A stretch of DNA of 37,150 bases from Streptomyces sp. S3(2020). GTDB taxonomy: Bacteria > Actinomycetota > Actinomycetes > Streptomycetales > Streptomycetaceae. The DNA is taken from the NCBI RefSeq assembly GCF_013044505.1, contig NZ_JABERD010000087.1, forward strand, positions 1-37,150, written 5' to 3'. Position 1 is the first letter of the stretch, and every line of letters starts with the position of its first letter. Of this stretch, positions 31,080 to 37,150 are shown in pieces. The notes below the pieces were generated by a model. That model made no database searches and was not told the origin of the DNA. It worked only from the letters and a program-made list of their open reading frames with translations. Both the position numbers and the translations under genes were made by a program.

Positions 31080-33674
31080 TTGTCCGTACTGTCGTCCGTG
31101 CTGCTCCGCCGCCTTCGTACCGTCTACGTCGACCAGGCCGGGCCCCGCCCGGGCGACCCGTCGACGGCGCCAGGGCTCGTCGCGCTCGAAGCCGAGCTGC
31201 TGGACCGGGGATTCGCGCCGACGGCGGAGCTGCGCACGGCGCTCGCCTGGCTGGGGCCCACCGGGCTCGGGGACGCGGGCCGGCAGCTGATCCGGCACAT
31301 CGACGCCGAACTGGGCGCGGACCGCACCCATATGCCGATGTTCCGCAGCTTCCCGGCCTCGGTGCCGGACGACACGTTCCAGCTGTTCGTCGACCGCATC
31401 TTCACCCTGCTGCTCCAGTGGCCGGCCCAGCCGTGTGTGCTGTGCGGCACGGTGGGCAGCGTGCACGCGGTGTCGCCGTGCGCGCATCTGGTGTGCCGGG
31501 AGTGCTGGGACGGCACGGACTACGCGGGCTGCCCGATCTGTCATCGCCGTATCGACCGGGCCGATCCCTTCCTGAAGCCGGAGCGGCCGCGCCAGGAGCG
31601 TGAACTCGCCGTCGGGCCGCTGAAGTTGCTCACGCTCGGCATCGACGCGAAGGCGGACGCGGTCCGGGCCCTGCTGAAGCTGCTGGCCCGGCGCACCCCG
31701 CTGCCGCCGCAGGACCGGGACGACGTGAAGATCCTGCTGTCGCACGCGCCGGCCGGTCTCGACTGGTTCCCGGCGGACATCCCGGTGCGCGGGACCAAGG
31801 CGCTGGTCCTCGGCACGCTGCTGCTCGACCGGCACACGCGCGTGCGGGCGACCGAGCTCCTGGCCACGCATCTGACGACCGCGACGGACGTGCTGCGGCT
31901 GCTGTGCGTGTGGTCCGGCGGCGAGGCCGACCTGCTCGATCCTCCCCGTATGCGCTCCCTGCCGCGCGCGCTGCGCCGGCAACTGCTCGGCCTGCTCGAC
32001 GGTCTGGCGATGCCGTCGCTGGTCGAGGACGTGCTGCGGCACCCGGGCGCGTGGAAGCGCGCCGCCGAGATCCTGCACCCGTACGAGCGGCACGCGCGCC
32101 ACCCGAAGGCCGCGCTCGCGTTCGCCGTCCTGCGCGCCACGGACACCTCCGAGGGCGCGCTCGGCGAGGCGCTGCTGCGGACCGCCGCCGAGCACCCGGA
32201 CGCGGTGCGGGTCGACGGTGTCCGCGTCAAGCCGGCCACCTGGACGGCACACGTCGAACAGGCGCTGCACGAGAAGGACATGACGGCCGCCCTGGAGCTG
32301 CTCGCCCGGCGGCCGGGCGAACTGCTGCGCAGGCTGGACCATCTGCTGCGGCTGCGCGAACTCGACGCGCTGCCGCAGGGGTTCGGGGACGTCCTGCGCC
32401 GTGTGCTGCCCAAGGCGGGACCGGGTCCGCTGCTGGCCGCGCTCGGCCGGATGCGGATCCGTCATCTCCCGGGAGGGCGGCGGGTGTTCTTCCCGCGCGG
32501 GCAGGTGACCCACTCCTTCACGATCGACGACACGCGCGTGCCGCTGTCGTCGGCGGTGACGGACGAGGTGTGCGCGCTGCTGGAGGCGGAGGCGCTGCGC
32601 CGCCTCTCCGACGGGCCTCGGCTCGACCTGGCCGTACTGGACTCGGCACTCACCGGCCTCGCGGTGCCGGCCGCCGAGAGCGCCGCTTCCAAGGCCCTCG
32701 TCACCGTGCCGCGCGGCAGCACCCAGCCGCTGCCCGAGGGGGAGGTCCTGCGGCTCTTCCTGCACTGGACGGAGCCCGCCGGCACCCGGGTGGACCTGGA
32801 CCTGTCGGTGGCGCTGTACGACGGGGACTGGGAGTTCGCGGGTCTGTGCGACTACACCAGCCTGGTCCACGAGGGCCGTTCGGCGGTCCACTCCGGCGAT
32901 CTGACCTCGGGGCCCGCCCCGGACGGGGCGACCGAGTACGTCGACCTGGACCTCGGCGCGCTCGCCGACCGCGGGGTGCGGTTCGCGCTGCCTGTCGTCT
33001 TCAGCTTCAACGACGTCCCGTTCGAGGCGCTCCTGGACGCCTTCGCCGGCTTCATGGCGCTGCCGTCCGCCGCCCTGGGTGACCGTGACGCGTCCTACGA
33101 CCCGCGTACGGTCCGTCAGCGGTACGACCTGGTGGGCGACTCGCGCATCCACGTCCCGATGCTGGTCGACCTGGAGCACCGCACGTTCCTGTGGACCGAC
33201 CTGCATCTGCCGGCCGCCGAGGGCTTCCACAGCCTGTACGCGCACGGGGCCGACCTGGGACGGGTCGCCGAGGACCTGCACCAGTACTTCTCCTGCGGCC
33301 GTACGACCCTGTGGGACCTGGCCGTGTGGCGGGCGGCCGCGCGGGGCGACGAGGTCGCGGTGGTACGACGCGCACCGCATCCGCGCACGGTGGACGAGCT
33401 CTGGCGCTACCGGCGGCACGCTGGGGAGCCGGACACGGAGTTCGCGGCACGCGTGCGTGCCCTGGAGCCGCCGGAGAGCCGGCAGCCGTCCGAGGACGCC
33501 GACGCCCTCGCGGGTGAAGCGGCCGCGAAGAAGCACGTGTTCCTCGCACTCGTCCACGGCGGAGTGGCTCCCGCGGGCGCGACCGGGTCGGCGTACCGGC
33601 TGCTGCCGGGTCCCGTCGACGGCTGCGGACTGGAGGTGCTGACGGCGGGTGATCTGGTGGCGGCGCTGGGGTGA
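31080..33674 (+). CDS. RING-finger and TerD-like domain protein (MXAN_6230/SCO0854-like)
   Basis: An 864-residue cytoplasmic protein that I associate with the MXAN_6230/SCO0854 family. Residues 119-154 form a textbook C3HC4 RING finger: Cys119-x2-Cys122, Cys134-x-His136, Cys139-x2-Cys142, Cys151-x2-Cys154. RING fingers are the hallmark of eukaryotic ubiquitin ligases and rare in bacteria. The middle (about 165-550) is helical and leucine/arginine-rich, repeat-like. Residues about 555-650 (VDLDLSVALYDGDW, AVHSGDLTSG, EYVDLDLGALADRGVRF) resemble the TerD fold of tellurite-type stress systems. The start is uncertain: TTG 31080 or GTG 31098, neither with a good ribosome binding site. Function unknown; a scaffold or ligase-like role is speculation. 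Confidence 0.8.
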   Translation: MSVLSSVLLRRLRTVYVDQAGPRPGDPSTAPGLVALEAELLDRGFAPTAELRTALAWLGPTGLGDAGRQLIRHIDAELGADRTHMPMFRSFPASVPDDTFQLFVDRIFTLLLQWPAQPCVLCGTVGSVHAVSPCAHLVCRECWDGTDYAGCPICHRRIDRADPFLKPERPRQERELAVGPLKLLTLGIDAKADAVRALLKLLARRTPLPPQDRDDVKILLSHAPAGLDWFPADIPVRGTKALVLGTLLLDRHTRVRATELLATHLTTATDVLRLLCVWSGGEADLLDPPRMRSLPRALRRQLLGLLDGLAMPSLVEDVLRHPGAWKRAAEILHPYERHARHPKAALAFAVLRATDTSEGALGEALLRTAAEHPDAVRVDGVRVKPATWTAHVEQALHEKDMTAALELLARRPGELLRRLDHLLRLRELDALPQGFGDVLRRVLPKAGPGPLLAALGRMRIRHLPGGRRVFFPRGQVTHSFTIDDTRVPLSSAVTDEVCALLEAEALRRLSDGPRLDLAVLDSALTGLAVPAAESAASKALVTVPRGSTQPLPEGEVLRLFLHWTEPAGTRVDLDLSVALYDGDWEFAGLCDYTSLVHEGRSAVHSGDLTSGPAPDGATEYVDLDLGALADRGVRFALPVVFSFNDVPFEALLDAFAGFMALPSAALGDRDASYDPRTVRQRYDLVGDSRIHVPMLVDLEHRTFLWTDLHLPAAEGFHSLYAHGADLGRVAEDLHQYFSCGRTTLWDLAVWRAAARGDEVAVVRRAPHPRTVDELWRYRRHAGEPDTEFAARVRALEPPESRQPSEDADALAGEAAAKKHVFLALVHGGVAPAGATGSAYRLLPGPVDGCGLEVLTAGDLVAALG

Positions 33675-33782
33675 GGGGGGAAGTGCCGGGCGCCGAGCCA
33701 GTGTTGCGTCTCCCATGCCGGTCCATGGCACACGGCCGGGTGCGCGCGGCGCTGTCAGTGGGGGCCCGTATCCTCAGGGACC

Positions 33783-34772
33783 ATGCTCGAAGACCAGACG
33801 ACCGCAGCGTCCTCCCCCACGATGTGGCCGGCCGCGTATCCGCAGGGGTACGCGGTCGTCGACGTGGAGACCACCGGCCTCGCCCGGGACGACCGGATAA
33901 TCTCCGCGGCCGTCTACCGGCTGGACGCGCGCGGCGAGGTCGAGGACCACTGGTACACGCTGGTCAACCCGGAGCGCGACCCCGGCCCGGTGTGGATCCA
34001 CGGTCTGACGAGCGATGTGCTTCGGGGCGCGCCCCTCTTCCAGGACATCGTCGAGGAGTTCTCGACCCGGCTGGACGGCCGGGTGCTCGTCGCGCACAAC
34101 GCGGTCTTCGACTGGCAGATGATCGCGCGGGAGTACGCGCGTGCGGAGCGCGAGGCACCGGTGCGGCAGCGGCTGTGCACCATCGCGCTGTCCAAGGAGC
34201 TCGCCCTGCCGCTGCCCAACCACAAGCTGGCCTCGCTGGCCGCCCACTTCGGCGTCGTTCAGCAGCGCGCGCACCACGCGCTCGACGACGCGCGCGTGCT
34301 CGCGGAGGCGTTCCGGCCGAGCCTGCTGGCGGCGGCCGAGGGCGGCGTACGGCTGCCGCTGCACGAGTGCCGGCCGCTGACCGAGTGGACGGACCGGGCC
34401 GTGCCCCGCCAGCAGCAGCCGTCGAGTTACAGCAGTTACCGGCCGACCAGTTGGCGCCCTGCCCGCAAAAGGCCCGCATGCCCCTATCCCAACCCAGGGC
34501 GTTACGAAGAGGGCAAACCGCTCAAGCAGGGCATGCGCATCGCCTTCTCCGGGGACACCTCGACCGAGCGCGACCTCCTGGAGGACCGCGCGATCGAGGC
34601 CGGGCTGCACATCGCCACCAGCATCTCCCGGCTGACCAGTCTGCTCGTCACCAACGACCCGGACTCGGGCACGTCGAAGGTGGTCAAGGCCCGGCAGTTC
34701 GGCACGCCGGTCGTCGACGAGGCGGCCTTCGGGCAGCTCCTCGGCAATGTGGCGGCGGCGTCGGAGGGCTGA
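33783..34772 (+). CDS. DEDDh exonuclease with C-terminal BRCT domain (DnaQ-like)
   Basis: A 329-residue 3'-5' exonuclease of the DNA polymerase III epsilon type. The DEDDh residues are visible: Asp27 and Glu29 in VVDVETTG, Asp in HNAVFDWQM, and the final His-x4-Asp in HHALDDARV. After a Pro/Gln/Ser linker (about 200-245), a BRCT-like domain covers about 245-325 (MRIAFSGDTSTERD, then SLLVTNDPDSGTSKVVKAR). The exonuclease-BRCT fusion occurs in actinobacteria and suggests a repair function rather than replicative proofreading. ATG 33783 lies ten bases after a TATCCT -10-like hexamer (33768-33773), so the mRNA may be almost leaderless. Confidence 0.9.
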   Translation: MLEDQTTAASSPTMWPAAYPQGYAVVDVETTGLARDDRIISAAVYRLDARGEVEDHWYTLVNPERDPGPVWIHGLTSDVLRGAPLFQDIVEEFSTRLDGRVLVAHNAVFDWQMIAREYARAEREAPVRQRLCTIALSKELALPLPNHKLASLAAHFGVVQQRAHHALDDARVLAEAFRPSLLAAAEGGVRLPLHECRPLTEWTDRAVPRQQQPSSYSSYRPTSWRPARKRPACPYPNPGRYEEGKPLKQGMRIAFSGDTSTERDLLEDRAIEAGLHIATSISRLTSLLVTNDPDSGTSKVVKARQFGTPVVDEAAFGQLLGNVAAASEG

Positions 34773-34851
34773 CCGTACGGACGGGTGATTGCGCCGCGAC
34801 TCGCCCGTCACCGTCTCGCCCGTGCCGGACCGACGGCTCACCCTGTGGCGC

Positions 34852-35085
34852 ATGGCGACTTGTGAAGTATGCGGAAACAACTACGGCATGACCTTCGAGG
34901 TGCACGCACAGGGAGCGGTGCACGTCTTCGACTGCTTCTCCTGTGCGATCCACCGCATGGCCCCGATCTGCGAGCACTGTCGTGTGCAGATCATCGGCCA
35001 GGGCGTCGAGGTCGAGGGCCACTGGTTCTGCGGCGCCCACTGCGCCCGCGCGGAGGGAAAGGTGGGCATCGTCGACCGCGTCTGA
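34852..35085 (+). CDS. Small cysteine-rich, probably zinc-binding protein
   Basis: A 77-residue protein with four cysteine pairs: Cys4/Cys7, Cys28/Cys31, Cys40/Cys43 and Cys60/Cys64, plus His residues at 34, 57 and 63. The spacing (CxxC ~20 CxxC, 8 residues, CxxC ~16 CxxxC) suggests two adjacent zinc modules, similar in style to a LIM or double zinc-ribbon domain. It has no membrane segment and no recognised name. ATG 34852 is chosen because the first CxxC follows at once; in-frame upstream starts as far as 34789 exist. It lies 79 bases after the exonuclease gene and 17 bases before the SURF1 hairpin. Confidence 0.75.
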   Translation: MATCEVCGNNYGMTFEVHAQGAVHVFDCFSCAIHRMAPICEHCRVQIIGQGVEVEGHWFCGAHCARAEGKVGIVDRV

Positions 35086-35101
35086 CCACACCCCTGTGCG
35101 A

Positions 35102-35137
35102 ACACCCCATGACCCGAGTTGTACGGTCATGGGGTGT
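35102..35137 (+). promoter_or_regulatory. Hairpin that includes the SURF1 start codon
   Basis: 13-bp perfect arms ACACCCCATGACC (35102-35114) and GGTCATGGGGTGT (35125-35137) with a ten-base loop. The GTG start of the SURF1 gene (35134-35136) is inside the right arm. It may terminate the upstream gene, regulate translation, or act as an operator at a leaderless promoter. Confidence 0.55.
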
Positions 35138-35925
35138 ACCGCTTCCTGTTGTCCCGGCAGTGGGTGATCCTCACGCTGGTCGCCCTCGTTCTCATCCCCA
35201 CGATGATCCGGCTGGGCATCTGGCAGATGCATCGCTACGAGGAGCGCAGCGCCCGCAATCAGCTGGTCTCCGACGCCCTGTCCGCCGACCCGGTGCCGGT
35301 GGAGAGGATGACGGCCGCCGGGCACACCGTCACCAGCAAGGAGCGGTACCGGTCGGTGTCCGCGACGGGTCACTTCGACACCGATGACGAGCTCGTCGTC
35401 CGCCGCCGCACCAACTCCGACGACGAGGTCGGCTACCACGTCCTGACCCCGTTCGTGCTGAACGACGGCAAGGTGCTGCTGGTCAACCGCGGCTGGGTCC
35501 CCACCGGTGCCACCCAGACCGCGTTCCCGAAGGTCCCGGCGCCGCCCGCGGGCGAGGTCACCGTCACCGGGCGGCTGATGCCCGACGAGACGACCGAGGC
35601 GAGCGGCATCAAGAACCTCAAGGGTCTGCCGGACCGCCAGATCATGCTGATCAACAGCGAGCAGGAGGCCCAGCGCCTCGGCAAGCAGGTCCTCGGCGGC
35701 TACATCGCCCTGACCACGCCCGAGCCCAAGGGCGACACCCCGGAGCTGCTCGGCAGGCCGGGCAAGGAGAACGCCCCGCTGAACTACGCGTACGCCTACC
35801 AGTGGTGGCTGTTCGCCGCGGGCGTCCCGATCGGCTGGGTCGTCCTGGTCCGGCGCGAGCTGCGGGACCGCCGGGAGGCGGCGGAGAAGGAAACGACGAC
35901 GGAGGCGGAGCCGGCGACGGTCTGA
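35134..35925 (+). CDS. SURF1 family protein (cytochrome oxidase assembly)
   Basis: A 263-residue member of the SURF1 (Shy1) family, which helps insert heme into aa3-type cytochrome c oxidase. It has the expected hairpin topology: an N-terminal membrane helix (about residues 8-28, QWVILTLVALVLIPTMIRLG) followed by the conserved WQMHRYEER, a periplasmic domain with LLVNRGWVP, and a C-terminal helix (about 218-238, YQWWLFAAGVPIGWVVLV). Start GTG 35134 gives VYRFLLSRQW at the usual distance; TTG 35119 is in frame but less natural. There is no ribosome binding site outside the hairpin at 35102-35137. No oxidase genes are adjacent. Confidence 0.9.
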   Translation: MYRFLLSRQWVILTLVALVLIPTMIRLGIWQMHRYEERSARNQLVSDALSADPVPVERMTAAGHTVTSKERYRSVSATGHFDTDDELVVRRRTNSDDEVGYHVLTPFVLNDGKVLLVNRGWVPTGATQTAFPKVPAPPAGEVTVTGRLMPDETTEASGIKNLKGLPDRQIMLINSEQEAQRLGKQVLGGYIALTTPEPKGDTPELLGRPGKENAPLNYAYAYQWWLFAAGVPIGWVVLVRRELRDRREAAEKETTTEAEPATV

Positions 35926-35977
35926 GACGACCCACGCTCCTCCCCGACCAGTCCCCCCGATCCGCCACGTTCCTCCC

Positions 35978-36907
35978 CTACCGGTCCCGCCAGTAGAGAA
36001 ACGTGCGCTCCGGCTCCGGCAGCAGCTCCCACGGATGCGTCGTCATATGGCGGCCGATACGCCGCAGGACGAGTGCCGCCTCGCTCGGACGGTGGGTGCG
36101 GACCAGGGCGAAGGCGAGGAGGTTGAGGTCGGCGACGGCCTCGGCGTGCGGCGTGGCGGCGGTGCGGAACCAGCCGGCCAGAGCCGTCTCGATCTCCTCG
36201 GTGGCCAGGGCCTCGTTCCAGTGGGCGTCGGCCCCGAGCCCTGTCCGCCCCCGCAGTTGCCGGTGCGCGACCAGTTCGACGCGGGCCGCCACGGGAAGCA
36301 GGGCCAGCGGTGATCCGTGCGGTGCGCGGGAGGCCGCGTGCCGGGCGAAGTCCGTCATGGCGGTGACCGTGCCGGGGCCGCGCGGGGACAGATGGCGCAG
36401 CAGCCGGTGGTAGGCGCCGCGGTGCCAGGGGGCACGGTTGACGGCCTCGGTCCACACGGGCACGGCGTCCCGGACCGGGACGGCGAACGCGTACATCAGA
36501 TCCAGCAGGGCCAGCCACGGCACCGGGTCCTCGGGACAGGCCTCGGCGGCACGCAGGCAGGTCTGTTCCGCCTCCCGGGCGGCGGCCCACCCCTCGGAAG
36601 CGGCCCGCACGGACCGTACGCAGGCCCGCAGCGCCAAGGCGTCCGCGTCACCGGGCCGGTCCGCGGACCACCGCTCGCCGACCGCGGCCGGCAGCTCCCC
36701 GGCCAGTACGGACATCCGGTGCCAGCGGCGGTCCCAGTCGCGGCCCGTGTCGCGCAGCAGTTCGGCGACCGGCTGCCACAGGGGGCGGGTGCGGCCGGCG
36801 CCCAGACCGTGGAGTTGAGGGGTGGGGCGGAGCTCCGTCAGGGTCGTGTGCAGCTCGTCGTCGTCGAGTGCGGGGCGGACCAGCAGGGCGGAGCGGCGTC
36901 TGAACAT
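35978..36907 (-). CDS. Helical repeat-like protein, unknown function
   Basis: A 309-residue protein dominated by Ala, Arg, Leu and Trp, predicted all-helical. The spacing of segments such as CLRAAEACPEDPVPWLALLDLMYAF, WTEAVNRAPWHRGAYHRLLRHLS and ALAFALVRTHRPSEAALVLRRIG suggests three or more TPR-like helix pairs. No catalytic motif, signal peptide or membrane segment is visible. ATG 36907 is the start; MFRRR follows. It lies downstream of the ybdD end on the same strand with a strong hairpin between, so it has its own promoter. It converges with the SURF1 gene, with 52 bases between the stops and no clear terminator there. Confidence 0.7.
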   Translation of the reverse strand: MFRRRSALLVRPALDDDELHTTLTELRPTPQLHGLGAGRTRPLWQPVAELLRDTGRDWDRRWHRMSVLAGELPAAVGERWSADRPGDADALALRACVRSVRAASEGWAAAREAEQTCLRAAEACPEDPVPWLALLDLMYAFAVPVRDAVPVWTEAVNRAPWHRGAYHRLLRHLSPRGPGTVTAMTDFARHAASRAPHGSPLALLPVAARVELVAHRQLRGRTGLGADAHWNEALATEEIETALAGWFRTAATPHAEAVADLNLLAFALVRTHRPSEAALVLRRIGRHMTTHPWELLPEPERTFLYWRDR

Positions 36908-36933
36908 CTCGGTCCCGGGTGAGTCGTCGGGGT

Positions 36934-36960
36934 GCGGGGCGGGTGGTGTGCCCGCCCCGC
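36934..36960 (-). terminator. Terminator of the ybdD-containing operon
   Basis: 10-bp perfect arms GCGGGGCGGG / CCCGCCCCGC (36934-36943 / 36951-36960) with a seven-base loop, 17 bases beyond the YbdD stop. Confidence 0.75.
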
Positions 36961-36977
36961 GGTCCCCGTGGAGGGTG

Positions 36978-37150
36978 TCAGCAGCAGCGGCCCTGCGGGT
37001 GGGCCTCCCGGTGGCGGGTGCGCAGCACCTGGTAGTCGCGCCGGCTCGGCACGGGGGCGAGCGGGTGGTGGCGCAGGTGGCGGGCGCGGTAGCGGTCGTA
37101 CTCCGCCTCCCCGGTCAGCTCCCGCAGATACCAGCGGACGGCCCGCCCCC
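36978..37150 (-). CDS. YbdD/YjiX family protein, C-terminal part (partial)
   Basis: The last 56 residues of a minus-strand gene that enters from the right edge; TGA is at 36978-36980. The sequence AVRWYLRELTGEAEYDRYRARH, then HPLAPVPSRRDY and the terminal PQGRCC, matches the small YbdD/YjiX (DUF466) family, whose members end in a Cys pair and are about 65 residues long. In many bacteria these genes follow cstA, encoding a pyruvate/peptide transporter induced by carbon starvation. So a cstA-like gene is expected just outside the window (inference). Only the first several residues should be missing. Confidence 0.85.
   Translation of the reverse strand, partial: GRAVRWYLRELTGEAEYDRYRARHLRHHPLAPVPSRRDYQVLRTRHREAHPQGRCC

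Noticed and set aside
30435..33731. Very long minus-strand open frame (about 1098 codons) opposite the RING-domain gene
   Set aside because: It is the antisense shadow of a high-G+C gene. Its translation is low-complexity Arg/Gly/Gln/Val with no domain, and third-position bias favours the plus strand.
1..37150. tRNA or rRNA genes, CRISPR arrays, insertion sequences, att sites
   Set aside because: No sequence pattern for any of these was seen on either strand; gene order and base use are uniform with no sign of a mobile island.

Overview
The window is a gene-dense chromosomal stretch of very high G+C content from an actinomycete, almost certainly a Streptomyces or close relative. The reasons are strong G/C preference at third codon positions, frequent GTG/TTG starts, ATGA/GTGA stop-start overlaps, and a run of genes (serB, fabG-fabI, tldD-tldE, tyrS, moaA, acetate symporter, subtilases) typical of the Streptomyces core. 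I saw no rRNA, tRNA, CRISPR array or insertion sequence.

Layout. 1-5.3 kb: the proline-rich end of an unknown gene, serB, a SixA-like histidine phosphatase, two small membrane proteins, a CynX-type MFS exporter and a divergent GntR/FadR regulator with a palindrome between them, then a small secreted protein. 5.3-6.9 kb: fabG-fabI (fatty acid synthesis, minus strand). 7.1-11.4 kb: tldD-tldE and tyrS (plus strand). 11.4-13.8 kb: GlsB/YeaQ, DUF3099, a small zinc-type protein and moaA. 13.9-16 kb: DUF485 plus acetate/solute symporter. 16.3-19.4 kb: two tandem secreted subtilases from a duplication. 19.4-22.4 kb: a membrane protein, a CaiB/BaiF-like protein behind an A+T-rich tandem operator, and a CopD-like membrane protein.

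22.4-25.1 kb (minus strand): a three-gene unit of an alkylglycerol-monooxygenase-like fatty acid hydroxylase, a YhhN lysoplasmalogenase and a zinc alcohol dehydrogenase. It reads as a possible ether-lipid cleavage module and is my leading candidate for an undescribed system. 25.2-30.9 kb: a VIT1-like transporter, then a tightly coupled operon (acetoacetate-decarboxylase-like protein, SDR, two amidohydrolase-2 proteins) divergent from a TetR regulator, with a perfect 17-bp palindrome between them. This looks like a dedicated, uncharacterised catabolic operon.

31-37 kb: an 864-residue protein carrying a canonical C3HC4 RING finger and a TerD-like segment (unusual for a bacterium), a DEDDh exonuclease-BRCT protein, a small cysteine-rich protein, SURF1 behind a hairpin that includes its start codon, an unknown helical protein, and the end of a YbdD/YjiX gene.

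Across the whole window a palindromic core ACGCGYGCGT recurs at least 12 times, far more than base composition predicts. It lies mostly inside genes, encoding ARARA or HARV. All coordinates and counts were derived by hand; domain calls rest on motif recognition, not on searches.
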